From contig CP014773.1 in assembly GCA_001596135.1 (NCBI GenBank), positions 3,286,001-3,350,000 on the forward strand: a stretch of 64,000 nucleotides of DNA, given 5' to 3'. Made by a program: the position numbers and the translations under genes. Within the stretch, counting starts at the first letter, position 1, and every line of letters starts with the position of its first letter. Shown piece after piece: positions 17,439 to 27,578 of this stretch. The notes under the pieces were generated by a model. It had not been told where the DNA came from, did no database searches, and worked only from the letters and a program-made list of their open reading frames with translations. This DNA comes from Mucilaginibacter sp. PAMC 26640. GTDB taxonomy: Bacteria > Bacteroidota > Bacteroidia > Sphingobacteriales > Sphingobacteriaceae.

Positions 17439-18227
17439 ATGGACGAAAAACCATTACTCTCTGACTTTTCTGAAGCGGAACGTAACGCATTAGAAGACCT
17501 GATGCCTGATGAAATGAGCGAGATCATAACGTCTGGTATTAGGCGCAGGCATTTCTTAAAGCTCTTTGCAGTAACCGGGACCAGTGTATTGGCCGCGCAT
17601 CTGTTGGGCATAGAACAGTTAATGGCTCGCAGCATGCCGATTGAGCAGCGGGCGCCAATGTTAATTGAGAACGGAATTGAGTTAACATTTAAAGTTAACG
17701 GAAGTACGCAGCAACTAACGGTTGATTCACGTATGACATTGCTGGATACGTTACGTGAACGACTTAACTTAACTGGTTCAAAAAAAGGTTGTGATCATGG
17801 GCAGTGCGGCGCGTGTACGGTGCTGGTGGATGACAAACGTGTATTGTCCTGTTTGACACTTGCCGCAACTTGTGAGGATAAAAAAATCACCACGATAGAG
17901 GGGCTCGCAATCGGCAATGAATTGCATCCTATGCAAACGTCCTTTATCAAGCATGATGGCTTTCAATGCGGATACTGCACCCCGGGGCAAATCTGCTCAG
18001 CAGTTGCCTTAATGGATGAAGCAAAAAATGGCGATGCCAGTTATGTAACTGCTAATGTTCGGCAGAAACGCCAATCAGTTGACCTATCAGACCAAGAAAT
18101 AAGAGAGCGCATGTCTGGGAATATATGCCGGTGCGGTGCTTATCCAAATATTGTAGATGCCATTCGGGAAGTGCACGGGGATAAAGCCGTAGCGCAGATT
18201 TGGCAGTTTGCCGACGGAACAATTTAG
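17439..18227 (+). CDS. paoA: Aldehyde oxidoreductase 2Fe-2S subunit (PaoA type)
   Basis: Small iron-sulfur subunit of a molybdenum hydroxylase that oxidises aldehydes in the periplasm. Near residues 32-55 is a twin-arginine signal (RRRHFLKLFAVTGTSVLAAH), preceded by an unusually long N-region of about 33 residues. The plant-type 2Fe-2S cluster ligands are C118, C123, C126 and C138 (CDHGQCGACTVLV then VLSC). The second cluster domain has CGYCTPGQIC and GNICRCGAYPNIV. It is the first gene of a three-gene operon, 35 bases before the FAD subunit. The Tat signal on this subunit carries the whole folded complex across the membrane in the E. coli model (family knowledge). Confidence 0.9.
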   Translation: MDEKPLLSDFSEAERNALEDLMPDEMSEIITSGIRRRHFLKLFAVTGTSVLAAHLLGIEQLMARSMPIEQRAPMLIENGIELTFKVNGSTQQLTVDSRMTLLDTLRERLNLTGSKKGCDHGQCGACTVLVDDKRVLSCLTLAATCEDKKITTIEGLAIGNELHPMQTSFIKHDGFQCGYCTPGQICSAVALMDEAKNGDASYVTANVRQKRQSVDLSDQEIRERMSGNICRCGAYPNIVDAIREVHGDKAVAQIWQFADGTI

Positions 18228-18262
18228 ATCGTACCTTTTTATCACTCCATTAAGCGTCTATT

Positions 18263-19294
18263 ATGAGACCATTTAAATACTCAACTGCATCCGATCCGGC
18301 TACGGCGATAGGGATCGTATCTGCTAAGACAACCGCGAAGTATCTTGGTGGGGGAACCAACATCCTCGACCTGATGAAGGAAGATGTGATGCACCCTACC
18401 GAATTGGTTGACGTGACGCGGCTTAAATTTGCAAAGATTGAAAAGAAAGCAGACGGCGTTTCCATCGGAGCGACTGCCACCAACTCATTTACTGCGAATA
18501 ACGATCTTATACGGGAAAATTACCCTTTGCTATCCATGGCAATATTGGCTGGTGCCAGTGCACAGATACGCAATATGGCCACTAATGGCGGTAACCTCAA
18601 TCAACGCACGCGATGCACTTATTTTTATGACGTGAATATGCCGTGTAATAAACGCGAGCCGGGAACCGGCTGCGGCGCTTTAAATGGCGTGAATAAAAAC
18701 CATGCTATTTTTGGCTGGTCGGAAAAATGTGTGGCTACTTATCCTTCGGACATGGCGGTGGCCCTGGCTGCCCTTGATGCAATTGTGCAAGTGGGTGGCC
18801 CGAATAATACAAGCCGTAGTATTCCTTTTGCAGAGTACCACCGGCTTCCGGGCGAGCATCCCGAAATAGACAATAATCTAAAGCCGGGAGAGTTCATCAC
18901 CGCTATCGACTTGCCCGCGAACCGGCTAGCTGAAAAATCATACTATTTAAAAATTCGTGAACGATCATCCTACGCCTTTGCACTGGTTTCTGTTGCAGCA
19001 GCTCTGCAAACAGAGGGTAACCGGATAAGTGATATACGCATAGCGCTCGGAGGCGTAGCTCATAAACCTTGGCGCGCAACCATTGCTGAGAAATGGCTTA
19101 TTGGGAAACAAGCTACACAAGCCAACTTTAGGGCGGCAGCAGCTGCTGAACTAAAAAATGCAAAACCTCTGCAGCATAACAAATATAAGGTAGGCCTCAC
19201 TGCTAATGCGATCGTTCGTGCCCTGGAAGGAGCAATGCAGGGAGGGGTGTACGGAGTAATGGAAGCTGATTCAATCACCACTAGTAAAAATTAA
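18263..19294 (+). CDS. paoB: Aldehyde oxidoreductase FAD-binding subunit (PaoB type)
   Basis: A 343-residue middle subunit. The FAD-binding PCMH motif TTAKYLGGGTNILDLMKE lies near residues 25-45 and a second flavin-contact motif ASAQIRNMATNGGNLNQRTR near 100-115. Cysteines in CTYFYDVNMPCNKREPGTGC fit the extra 4Fe-4S cluster that distinguishes PaoB from ordinary xanthine dehydrogenase FAD subunits. The CO_deh_flav_C domain follows. Electrons pass from the molybdenum subunit through the 2Fe-2S subunit to FAD. The gene lies four bases before paoC. Confidence 0.9.
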   Translation: MRPFKYSTASDPATAIGIVSAKTTAKYLGGGTNILDLMKEDVMHPTELVDVTRLKFAKIEKKADGVSIGATATNSFTANNDLIRENYPLLSMAILAGASAQIRNMATNGGNLNQRTRCTYFYDVNMPCNKREPGTGCGALNGVNKNHAIFGWSEKCVATYPSDMAVALAALDAIVQVGGPNNTSRSIPFAEYHRLPGEHPEIDNNLKPGEFITAIDLPANRLAEKSYYLKIRERSSYAFALVSVAAALQTEGNRISDIRIALGGVAHKPWRATIAEKWLIGKQATQANFRAAAAAELKNAKPLQHNKYKVGLTANAIVRALEGAMQGGVYGVMEADSITTSKN

Positions 19295-19298
19295 GCTT

Positions 19299-21587
19299 AT
19301 GAGCGAAACTGGTAAACCAATTAGCCGCATTGATGGCCGCATGAAGGTAAGTGGCAAAGCAACCTACGCCGCAGAAAATAACCTTCCGAACATGGCCTAT
19401 GCCTTTCCTGTGCGCGCGACTATCGCAAGAGGTAAGATTGCATCGATTGACGACGCACTTGCTATGAAAGAACCTGGTGTAATTGCCTTGATCAGTTATA
19501 AGAATGCATTTAAATTGAAACCGCTCGATATGCAGGCGCAGGCAAAAGCAGGTGCCGCTTTTCTCGGAGAAAATCTTCCTCCGTTTCAGGATAACGTTAT
19601 TCATTATCCGGGACAATTCATTGCATTGGTTGTAGCCGAAACCTATGAGCAAGCCAGAGCGGCTGCATTTAAATTGAAAGTGCAATACAGCATAGAAAAG
19701 GGTGCTGTTGATCTGAAAACAGAATTGCCAAATAGTGAAAAGCCAAAAATGTTCATGGGCGAAGAAGCCCAGGTAAATGATGGTAAAGCAGCTGCACCGC
19801 TTGCGGCGTCATCCCAAAAAGTTGATAGTTCATATTCAACCCCCGCCGAACATCACCACCCCATGGAACCCCATGCCACAGTTGCTGTTTGGAATGGTCC
19901 GGATAAACTTACCCTTTACGATGCCACCCAGGGTGTTGGACTTACCAGTTCTATAGCTGCTTACTTCTTTGGCTTAAAGCCTGAAAATGTAAATGTAATA
20001 GCTCCTTACGTAGGCGGCGGCTTTGGATCGAAAGGGCTTTGGTTGCATACACTAATAGTCGGGATGGCAGCAAAAGCAGCGGGTCGGCCGGTTAAGCTTG
20101 CACTCACAAGGCAGATGATGCAAACCAACGTAGGGCATCGTGCAGCAACCTTTCAAAAAGTAGCTTTAGGCACAGATGCTGCCGGAAAATTAAGCGTAGT
20201 TCGTCATCATACTGATACTTATAATAATTTAACGCAGTTTTTTGAACCTAGCGGCAAGCAATCCCTCGTTCTGTATCAGGCACCGCTACGCGAGGTTACT
20301 TATAATGTAGCTCATCTGGACCGGAGTACGCCTACCTTTATGCGTGCTCCGGGTGAAAGTCCCGGTACATTCGCGCTTGAATCTGCGATGGATGAAATGG
20401 CTTATCAGTTAAAGATGGATCCAGTTGAATTTCGGATCAAAAACCACACTACCAAAGACCCTATTAAGGGACATGATTTTTCAAGCGAATTCCTGCTAGA
20501 TTGTTATCGTATAGGTGCAGAAAGATTTGGCTGGTCTTCGAGGAGTTTAGAACCGCGGCAAAAAAGAAACGGAAAGTATTTAGTGGGATACGGCATGGCA
20601 ACAGCAACTTATCCCGGCGGCAGGAGCGCCGCGTCGGTTAAAGTAAAAATGAATGCCAATGGCGACGTTACGGTGATGACTGCATCAATTGATATCGGTA
20701 CCGGAACCTATACCGTTCTGGCGCAAACAGCCGCTGATGCACTTGGCGTTCCGGTTAATCGCATCGATGTAAAGATCGGTGATTCCAGTCTTCCTCCGGC
20801 GCCTCTGGCTGGTGGTTCGCAAACTACAGCGAGTATCCATCCTGCGGCATTAGATGCCTGTGTGTTACTGCGAAAGCAATTAACGGCGATGGCGATTGCT
20901 GACCCAGACTCCAAGTTAAATGGCCGGAAACCAGAAGAAATTGTATTCGCCGATAGCAAGCTGTTCTTAAAAAATGACGCTAGCAAAAGCGACACTTATG
21001 CGCATATTTTGAGCCGGGGGAAGCAAAATGAAATAGAAACCTGTGCAACAACATTACCGGTTTCCGGGAATGGTCTTACCATCCCAAGTGCGCTTTGTAC
21101 CCCTAGCCAAACGCCGCCGGAAGAGAACAGCGATAGTAAACGGTATGCTTTTCACTCTTTCGGAGCGCAGTTTGCAGAAGTTTGGGTGGATGAAGATTTT
21201 GGCACAATTAGGGTTAAACGCTTTACCAGTGTGCAGGATGTTGGCAGGATCATGAATGAAAAAACAGCCCGGTCACAGGTAATTGGTGGTGTGATCTTCG
21301 GAATTGGTGCAGCATTGATGGAAGCCACAGAATACGACAAACGCTGGGGTAATCCGGTAACACGTACACTTGCTGATTATCATGTACCGGTCCACCTGGA
21401 TGTACCGCCGATTGACGTGCATTTCATAGGTAAGCCGGATCCGCACATCTCACCAATTGGTGCACGTGGGATTGGCGAGATTGGAATTACCGGGGTCTCT
21501 GCAGCTATTGCAAATGCCGTATTTAACGCAACCGGAAAAAGATTACGTGATCTTCCGCTAACACCGGAAAAGTTTTTCGATGTGTAA
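19299..21587 (+). CDS. paoC: Aldehyde oxidoreductase molybdenum-cofactor subunit (PaoC type)
   Basis: Catalytic subunit of 762 residues, similar to the usual length of PaoC. The N-terminal a/b hammerhead domain begins SRIDGRMKVSGKATYAAEN. Molybdopterin-contact motifs GGGFGSKG and FMRAPGESPG are present, and the catalytic base is Glu727 in GARGIGEIGITG. It lacks its own signal peptide, as expected if it is exported with the Tat-bearing small subunit. No XdhC/PaoD-type cofactor-insertion chaperone gene is next to it, so one must be encoded elsewhere. A strong terminator follows. Confidence 0.9.
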   Translation: MSETGKPISRIDGRMKVSGKATYAAENNLPNMAYAFPVRATIARGKIASIDDALAMKEPGVIALISYKNAFKLKPLDMQAQAKAGAAFLGENLPPFQDNVIHYPGQFIALVVAETYEQARAAAFKLKVQYSIEKGAVDLKTELPNSEKPKMFMGEEAQVNDGKAAAPLAASSQKVDSSYSTPAEHHHPMEPHATVAVWNGPDKLTLYDATQGVGLTSSIAAYFFGLKPENVNVIAPYVGGGFGSKGLWLHTLIVGMAAKAAGRPVKLALTRQMMQTNVGHRAATFQKVALGTDAAGKLSVVRHHTDTYNNLTQFFEPSGKQSLVLYQAPLREVTYNVAHLDRSTPTFMRAPGESPGTFALESAMDEMAYQLKMDPVEFRIKNHTTKDPIKGHDFSSEFLLDCYRIGAERFGWSSRSLEPRQKRNGKYLVGYGMATATYPGGRSAASVKVKMNANGDVTVMTASIDIGTGTYTVLAQTAADALGVPVNRIDVKIGDSSLPPAPLAGGSQTTASIHPAALDACVLLRKQLTAMAIADPDSKLNGRKPEEIVFADSKLFLKNDASKSDTYAHILSRGKQNEIETCATTLPVSGNGLTIPSALCTPSQTPPEENSDSKRYAFHSFGAQFAEVWVDEDFGTIRVKRFTSVQDVGRIMNEKTARSQVIGGVIFGIGAALMEATEYDKRWGNPVTRTLADYHVPVHLDVPPIDVHFIGKPDPHISPIGARGIGEIGITGVSAAIANAVFNATGKRLRDLPLTPEKFFDV

Positions 21588-21674
21588 ATTTGGTAGCTTC
21601 AAAATTTCGGTCGTTTTTCCAATATGTCCAAATAGGGAGAATTTGTTATCAAATGGTTTTCATTAATAAAAAAA

Positions 21675-21707
21675 GGCAATTGAAAATAGTTTCAATTGCC
21701 TTTTTTT
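21675..21707 (+). terminator. Rho-independent terminator after paoC
   Basis: An 11-bp perfect stem (GGCAATTGAAA with TTTCAATTGCC) closes a four-base loop and is followed by seven T residues. An A run precedes the stem, so it can also work on the opposite strand. Confidence 0.9.
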
Positions 21708-21837
21708 ATTAAGATAGTAAATAGAGTTAGGTTGCTTGAATCAATATATTACGGCTTTGTTACCTGTTGGTAGAGCCGTATGATTATGTATACGAAAGCC
21801 TGAATGTTTTAAGACTTTATTATGATTGGCAATTCAT

Positions 21838-23412
21838 TTATTTATTTTCTTTTATAATCAGCACATAGTGGCAAAATGCGCCGTTAGCAGAGCCCGATGA
21901 ATTTCCATCCAAGGCAACCGTGCCATTTTCAAAATCCTTTTTATATAAATTCAATTTAGATACTTTAGGATCATCTATGCCAAGTTTGTCAGTTACTTTT
22001 GTATACTCTTTCAACCAGGCTGGGATTTTGGTTGCGCGGCTATCGTATGCAATGTATACGGTAGCGGGCCTGGCTAGTTTAAATGAAATATAGCCTTCCT
22101 GTTTGTTAAATTTATCGTCGTTGGTGGTCTTAATTAAAGTTGAATTTGCTAAATAGGTTGGCAGTGATTTTATTTTGTAAACCCTATCAGTGTAATAAGT
22201 AGATTCAACTTTTAGTTTTGAAGCTTGGAACTTGCTGCCTGAATTTCCGGTGATATTTGTGACTAACTCGGTATCAATAGGTGTACTAGGGGTATTGGTA
22301 GCGGTGTCTGTTGGCGGATCGAGAATGGATTTGGAAAAACTTTGAGCTACTAACTTTTTTAATGAAACGGTGAAAAGATTAGTCCATTTCATAAAGCCAT
22401 AGTTACCTTCATGTGAGCCTTTGTATGGCTCATCAAATAATTCGTATGCTATGGCTACTTTTACACGTGGGTTGTTTTTACATTTTTCCACAAATTTTGT
22501 CATGAATTCGTTCTGGTCCGCTTCGTTTTTGAGTGATAGGGCTTTGTACCTGTACCCATATTCCGTAAACCAAATTTCTTTGTCTGGAAAATTATTTGCT
22601 AGTGTAACCGTAATATCCGAAATGTTGTAAGGCGCTCTTGCTGCCGGGCCTTCCATGTCTGAATACCAGTGGTAACCAACTGCATCGAAATTTACATCGT
22701 TGTTTTTGCAAATCGTTAAAAATCCCCAGTGCAGCCACCCTGCGTCAATAATCGTTTTTGCACCCGGATCGTTTAATTTTATTCCTTCATCCATGCCTTT
22801 TAGGTAAGCTGCGGTGATGGAAGATTTTGCTGCATCGTAGTTGGAAACCTCGCGCCCTGTGGTGTGTTTGTTCAATAAATCAAGTTCAAGATCATTGCCC
22901 AAATTGTAATAGGTGAAATATTGGCCATATTTGGCAGCGAAATTTCCACCTAGCACCTTTCCTTTTTTATAAGCATCAGCCGCGTTGTCGTTGAGACTCA
23001 GTGTGCGGGTATAAAGCATTGGCAGTAAGTTTACCTTACCACTAGCCGCAGCTTCTTGTAAGGATGCAAACAGCGAAGATGAAAAGGCAGAGATGGTACC
23101 ATCTGAAGTGGTTAGGACATTAATTCTGTACCAATTCATATTCATTGACTTCAACATTGCTACTTGTTTAGTTGCCGGAGTAGCCAGATAAGCTGCGTCA
23201 CCAAAAGGATGGCCATTAATTCCCAAAAACAAGCCAGTTGAAGAGAGTCCAGTTAGCGAAGTACTTTGGAATAGTTTTTGAGAAAGTTTTTTTGACGGTG
23301 TAATTGTCGAAATTGAATCTGGTGAAAAATCATCTTGCTTTTTGCACGAAGAAATGGAGATTCCAATTGTGCACAAGAGTGCGATTAAGCTTTTGAGGCA
23401 ATTTTTGGTCAT
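21838..23412 (-). CDS. Lipoprotein clan GH-A glycoside hydrolase with C-terminal module
   Basis: The N-terminus (LIALLCTIGISISSCKKQ) is a lipobox signal, so the 524-residue protein is anchored in the envelope, probably facing outward. The catalytic part starts GINGHPFGD and has a TIM-barrel pattern. Glutamate in IWFTEYGYRY is the likely nucleophile. At the acid/base position the sequence is YNLGNDLELD, where relatives have NE. A threonine-rich linker (TDTATNTPSTPIDT) leads to a C-terminal beta-module (YTDRVYKIKSLPTYLAN, VYIAYDSRATKIPAWL) also known at the end of pectate-lyase-type enzymes. Substrate unknown. It shares the NGHP start with the glycosidase at 55.5-56.6 kb. Confidence 0.75.
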   Translation of the reverse strand: MTKNCLKSLIALLCTIGISISSCKKQDDFSPDSISTITPSKKLSQKLFQSTSLTGLSSTGLFLGINGHPFGDAAYLATPATKQVAMLKSMNMNWYRINVLTTSDGTISAFSSSLFASLQEAAASGKVNLLPMLYTRTLSLNDNAADAYKKGKVLGGNFAAKYGQYFTYYNLGNDLELDLLNKHTTGREVSNYDAAKSSITAAYLKGMDEGIKLNDPGAKTIIDAGWLHWGFLTICKNNDVNFDAVGYHWYSDMEGPAARAPYNISDITVTLANNFPDKEIWFTEYGYRYKALSLKNEADQNEFMTKFVEKCKNNPRVKVAIAYELFDEPYKGSHEGNYGFMKWTNLFTVSLKKLVAQSFSKSILDPPTDTATNTPSTPIDTELVTNITGNSGSKFQASKLKVESTYYTDRVYKIKSLPTYLANSTLIKTTNDDKFNKQEGYISFKLARPATVYIAYDSRATKIPAWLKEYTKVTDKLGIDDPKVSKLNLYKKDFENGTVALDGNSSGSANGAFCHYVLIIKENK

Positions 23413-24090
23413 AAGGGGATTTAATTAATTAATAGTTTTAGTTTTTAAGGGTAGAAAACATGCCAGATTAGCTGTATTTCAAAAAAATGTGAACAACACC
23501 GCAATTAATTGTCGCATTTGAACCAAATTCATTATTTAGTAGCTCTTTTATAAATAAAGGGTTTGTTTTTATTTAATAACCCCCGCTGAATCTGACACCA
23601 TAAAGAAAAACATTTAATTTGTTTGAAAAAAGTGCGATTTTAATTTGACCTATAAAGCGTAAAAATTTCACACGTGACCGGACATACGGATTTGCGTCCA
23701 TGTGTACCCTTTATACTACATTGATTTCCGCGCGTGTTACCAAAGTTTGTTACCGCTGGGCTGATGAACTAAGTGAAATTTAAGATGTAGTGATTACGGA
23801 GACGGGGTCCGTGCAGGTATTCCCTATCGCAGCTGTCAACACTAAGACTTTGTTAAACTGTGAACGTTTGTTCCTTTGAAATACTGGCAATTTTTTTTGA
23901 GTGGGGTAAATATCAGGGAATTGCCTGGTCGAACCATTTAAATATCGAAAGGGTAAGTCATACAATTAATGTCTGCCATTGTAATTAAAGCTTACCTGAA
24001 CATGATCTAAATATTTCTTCTTTTAAAAAAAAATAAATTAAAAATTAACAACAAAATTTATTTTCCATTGTCTTATAATCAAAACCGCCA
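23413..24090. other. Divergent intergenic region
   Basis: About 680 bases separating the lipoprotein hydrolase from the glycan operon; both promoters must lie here. A 61-codon minus-strand frame inside shows no family resemblance and is not reported as a gene. No RNA or repeat was seen. Confidence 0.4.
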
Positions 24091-25269
24091 ATGGATATAG
24101 AATTAAACGCCACTACAAATCAATCGTTATTATTACCCGAACATCTGTTCATATTTTCGCACCTTAGGTGGGATTTTGTTTACCAGCGCCCACAGCATCT
24201 CGCAACCCGGTTAGCTGAACATTGTAAGGTGTATTATATTGAAGAGCCTGTATTTGATGCTACAGACAACATTTACTACCGTACTGAGTACAGACACAAT
24301 ATACAAGTTTTGGTTCCGCATCTTCTGCCCGGCTTTGATCATGACGTCACTATAAATGGTTTGAGCCAATTATTCAGCAATCTGATCGAAACAATTGACT
24401 TGCAAAATACCGCCTTTTGGTATTACACGCCAATGGCATTAGAGTTTTCTGATCGTTACGAACCTGGGATTTGTATTTACGATTGCATGGATGAACTTTC
24501 GGCATTCAAATTTGCACCTCCAAGCATGCAGTTGCTTGAGCGAAATTTGCTAAACAAAGCTGATTTAGTTTTCACAGGTGGAAAAGCGCTCTATCACGCC
24601 AAAAAGGATAGCCATCATAATATTCACGCATTTCCAAGTAGTATAGATAAAGCACATTTTTCAAAAGCTAGGCATGTATCTGCGGGGTCACCTGATCAAA
24701 ACGCCGGTAAAAAAATCAAATTGGGTTTTTACGGCGTAATTGATGAACGGTTTGATATCGAACTAATCAGAGATATGGCAGATGCCAGGCCAGAATGGGA
24801 TTTTATACTCATCGGCCCAATTGTGAAAATAGACCAGGAAACTTTACCCAGAATGGCCAATATTCATTACCTGGGTTCCAAAACTTATGATCAATTGCCA
24901 GAGTGTATGGCCGATTGGGACATCGCACTTATCCCTTTTTTATTGAATGAGTCCACCCGGTTTATTAGCCCTACAAAAACACCGGAATACCTTGCGGCAG
25001 GACTTCCTGTAATTTCAACGCCTATTGCAGATGTAGTGGATCCATATGGCGTAAATAATTTGGTTGGAATTGGTTCCAGCGCGAAGGATTTCATACGGTT
25101 GGCTGAAATGGTATTGCAGAATACGCATATGGAAGAAGAAAGACTAGAAAAAGTGGATTTATTTTTAGCAAATAATTCATGGGATTTAACCTTTGAAGGA
25201 ATGAGGGAGGAGATCTTAAAGGTGATTAAACAAAATCATACAACTTTAACTGCAACTCAATATGTTTGA
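24091..25269 (+). CDS. GT-B glycosyltransferase (GT4/TuaH-like)
   Basis: A 392-residue enzyme opening with LRWDFVYQRPQHLATRLA, the typical start of a glycosyltransferase group seen in surface-glycan clusters. The Rossmann-like C-terminal half has KLGFYGVIDERFDIELI and the donor-binding segment FISPTKTPEYLAAGLPVIST, in which the glutamate contacts the nucleotide sugar. No signal peptide or membrane helix, so it acts on the cytoplasmic side. It is the first gene of an operon and overlaps glf by eight bases. The donor and acceptor sugars are not readable. Confidence 0.85.
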   Translation: MDIELNATTNQSLLLPEHLFIFSHLRWDFVYQRPQHLATRLAEHCKVYYIEEPVFDATDNIYYRTEYRHNIQVLVPHLLPGFDHDVTINGLSQLFSNLIETIDLQNTAFWYYTPMALEFSDRYEPGICIYDCMDELSAFKFAPPSMQLLERNLLNKADLVFTGGKALYHAKKDSHHNIHAFPSSIDKAHFSKARHVSAGSPDQNAGKKIKLGFYGVIDERFDIELIRDMADARPEWDFILIGPIVKIDQETLPRMANIHYLGSKTYDQLPECMADWDIALIPFLLNESTRFISPTKTPEYLAAGLPVISTPIADVVDPYGVNNLVGIGSSAKDFIRLAEMVLQNTHMEEERLEKVDLFLANNSWDLTFEGMREEILKVIKQNHTTLTATQYV

Positions 25270-26407
25270 TTACCTTATTGTAGGGGCGGGATTCGCCGGG
25301 AGTGTTCTTGCTGAACGCTTATCAGCTATAGAAGGCAAAAAAGTGCTTATCGTTGATAAACGTAATCATATTGCTGGCAATGCTTATGATTTTTACGATC
25401 ATGCGGGGGTATTGATTCATAAGTACGGGCCGCATATTTTTCATACCAATAGTTCCGAAGTATTTAAGTACCTGTCGAAGTTTACCGAGTGGCGAAATTA
25501 TCAGCACAAAGTGCTGGCCCATACCAATGGTCAGCATGTGCCTATTCCTATTAATCTTACTACGATCAATAGTCTGTATGGGGTAAATTTGAGTTCTTCA
25601 GAAGTTGCTGATTTTTTGGCATCCAAAGCTGAAAATATTCAACACGTGAAAACATCGGAAGACGTTGTTCTGAAAGCCGTTGGGCGCGAGCTTTATGAAC
25701 TGTTCTTTAAGGGGTATACGAAAAAGCAATGGGATCTATATCCGTCTGAATTGGATGCTTCTGTTGCCGCCAGGGTACCAACACGAACCAACAAGGACGA
25801 CCGGTATTTTACAGACACCTATCAGGCTATGCCGTTGTATGGCTACACAAAAATGTTTGAGAAAATGCTGTCGCATCCAAATATCAAGATTATGCTGAAC
25901 ACAGACTATCGTGAAATTATAGATGAAATTAAATTCGAGCGGATGATCTTTACCGGTCCGGTAGATGAATACTTTGACCATTGTTACGGTAAATTGCCTT
26001 ACCGATCTATCGACTTTAAATTTGAGACGCTTGACCGCGAATCATTCCAGCGTACGGGTACCATTAACTATCCCAATGATTATGATTTCACCCGGATTAC
26101 GGAATTTAAATATTTAACAGGGCAGGAACACAAAAAAACGACGATCGTTTATGAATATCCTACAAACGACGGTGACCCGTATTATCCTATTCCACGGCCT
26201 GAAAATAATGAGCTATATAAAAAGTACCAGGAGCTTGCACTAAACAGTGATACCATATTTGCAGGACGTTTAGCCACCTATAAATATTATAATATGGATC
26301 AGGTAGTTGCACAATCGTTATCGATCTTCAAAAAGATCAAAACTGAAAATGAACAGCAGATTAGTAACCCAGCAGAAACAACGGAAATAAGTGGCGCAAA
26401 TGACTAG
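25262..26407 (+). CDS. glf: UDP-galactopyranose mutase
   Basis: Flavoenzyme converting UDP-galactopyranose to UDP-galactofuranose. The dinucleotide-binding motif VGAGFAGSVLAERL is at the N-terminus, followed by DKRNHIAGNAYDF and the HKYGPHIFHT active-site segment. The GYTKKQW motif and the C-terminal RLATYKYYNMDQV segment typical of Glf are also present. Length (381) is normal. It overlaps both neighbours and implies that the locus makes a galactofuranose-containing glycan. Confidence 0.95.
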   Translation: MFDYLIVGAGFAGSVLAERLSAIEGKKVLIVDKRNHIAGNAYDFYDHAGVLIHKYGPHIFHTNSSEVFKYLSKFTEWRNYQHKVLAHTNGQHVPIPINLTTINSLYGVNLSSSEVADFLASKAENIQHVKTSEDVVLKAVGRELYELFFKGYTKKQWDLYPSELDASVAARVPTRTNKDDRYFTDTYQAMPLYGYTKMFEKMLSHPNIKIMLNTDYREIIDEIKFERMIFTGPVDEYFDHCYGKLPYRSIDFKFETLDRESFQRTGTINYPNDYDFTRITEFKYLTGQEHKKTTIVYEYPTNDGDPYYPIPRPENNELYKKYQELALNSDTIFAGRLATYKYYNMDQVVAQSLSIFKKIKTENEQQISNPAETTEISGAND

Positions 26408-27578
26408 TCCTTTTAAATCTTTTTGGATGGGTGGATTTGAGTGCTCTGATCAGTTAAACGCTTTTGGCAACCGCGTTGACTTTTTGCATTTAACGCGCCA
26501 TCTGGAGAAGATAGATGCTGATTATTTGCAATTGGCAGAATTTAATATCCAAACCGTAAGGGAAGGAGTGAGGTGGAGCCAGGTGGAACGGTCTCCTCAC
26601 CAATATGACTTCAGCACCGTAAGAACTATGCTCAGAAAAGGGTGTGAATACGGTATCCAGCAAATATGGGACATCTGCCACTTTGGGTATCCTGATGACC
26701 TAACGCCACTTCACCCGCATTTTACAGGCCGTTTTGTAGGTGTATGCCGTGCATTTGTTCAATTTTATCTGGATGAACTACCAGGCCAAACCCTTATTGT
26801 GACCCCTATTAACGAAGTGAGCTTTATTTCATGGCTTGGAGGCGATGTTAGGGGGACTTCGCCTTATTGCCATCATATGGGATGGGAAGTTAAATACGCG
26901 TTGATGCGGGCTTATATTGCCGGTATAAAAGCAATGAAAGAATTGATGCCCACTATCAGGATCTTGACAACCGAACCTTTGGTAAGTATGGTGCAGCCGT
27001 TATTTTACACAGCTGAAGAAAAACTCAGAGCAGAGCATGCTCACCAAAATCAGTTTCAGGCGGTGGATATATTAACGGGTGCGATATGCCCCGAACTTGG
27101 CGGTTCACCGGATTTGCTGGATATGCTTGGCTTCAATTACTACTACAATAATCAATGGATTGTTGGCATTGCCAGCTTTTTAAAATGGGCTGACGACGAT
27201 AAAGATCCACGTTGGAGATCTTTCAGCGATTTATTACAGGAAGCGTACTTGCGCTATAACAAACCTGTGGTACTTACAGAAACTAGCCACCCGGGAGAAG
27301 ACCGGCCTAAGTGGATTACTTTTATTGGGAAAGAATGCCAAAAAGCAATCGCAGCTGGTGTTCCATTATTAGGGGTATGCTTGTATCCAATTATTGACCG
27401 GCCTGATTGGGACGATAATGATTATTGGCACCACAGTGGTCTTTGGGATGAAATCCCATTATTGAACGGTGATACCATTCGGGAATTAAACTTGCCATAT
27501 GCTTTGGCCTTAAACCAAGCCCAAATTGCTTTAGCTACTACCGAAAAGAAAATACCATTGCCTTCATATGCGTTTTAA
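26400..27578 (+). CDS. GH1-like (clan GH-A) glycosidase
   Basis: A cytoplasmic TIM-barrel protein of 392 residues. The acid/base motif TPINEVSFISW and the nucleophile motif VVLTETSHPGEDR are in the order and spacing of family 1 beta-glucosidases, but the usual ITENG is replaced by LTETS and the protein is shorter than standard GH1 enzymes. I chose the ATG at 26400, which overlaps the glf stop; a GTG at 26391 is an alternative. Genes of this kind are repeatedly found beside glf (recollection, not checked here). It overlaps the next glycosyltransferase by eleven bases. Confidence 0.75.
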   Translation: MTSPFKSFWMGGFECSDQLNAFGNRVDFLHLTRHLEKIDADYLQLAEFNIQTVREGVRWSQVERSPHQYDFSTVRTMLRKGCEYGIQQIWDICHFGYPDDLTPLHPHFTGRFVGVCRAFVQFYLDELPGQTLIVTPINEVSFISWLGGDVRGTSPYCHHMGWEVKYALMRAYIAGIKAMKELMPTIRILTTEPLVSMVQPLFYTAEEKLRAEHAHQNQFQAVDILTGAICPELGGSPDLLDMLGFNYYYNNQWIVGIASFLKWADDDKDPRWRSFSDLLQEAYLRYNKPVVLTETSHPGEDRPKWITFIGKECQKAIAAGVPLLGVCLYPIIDRPDWDDNDYWHHSGLWDEIPLLNGDTIRELNLPYALALNQAQIALATTEKKIPLPSYAF

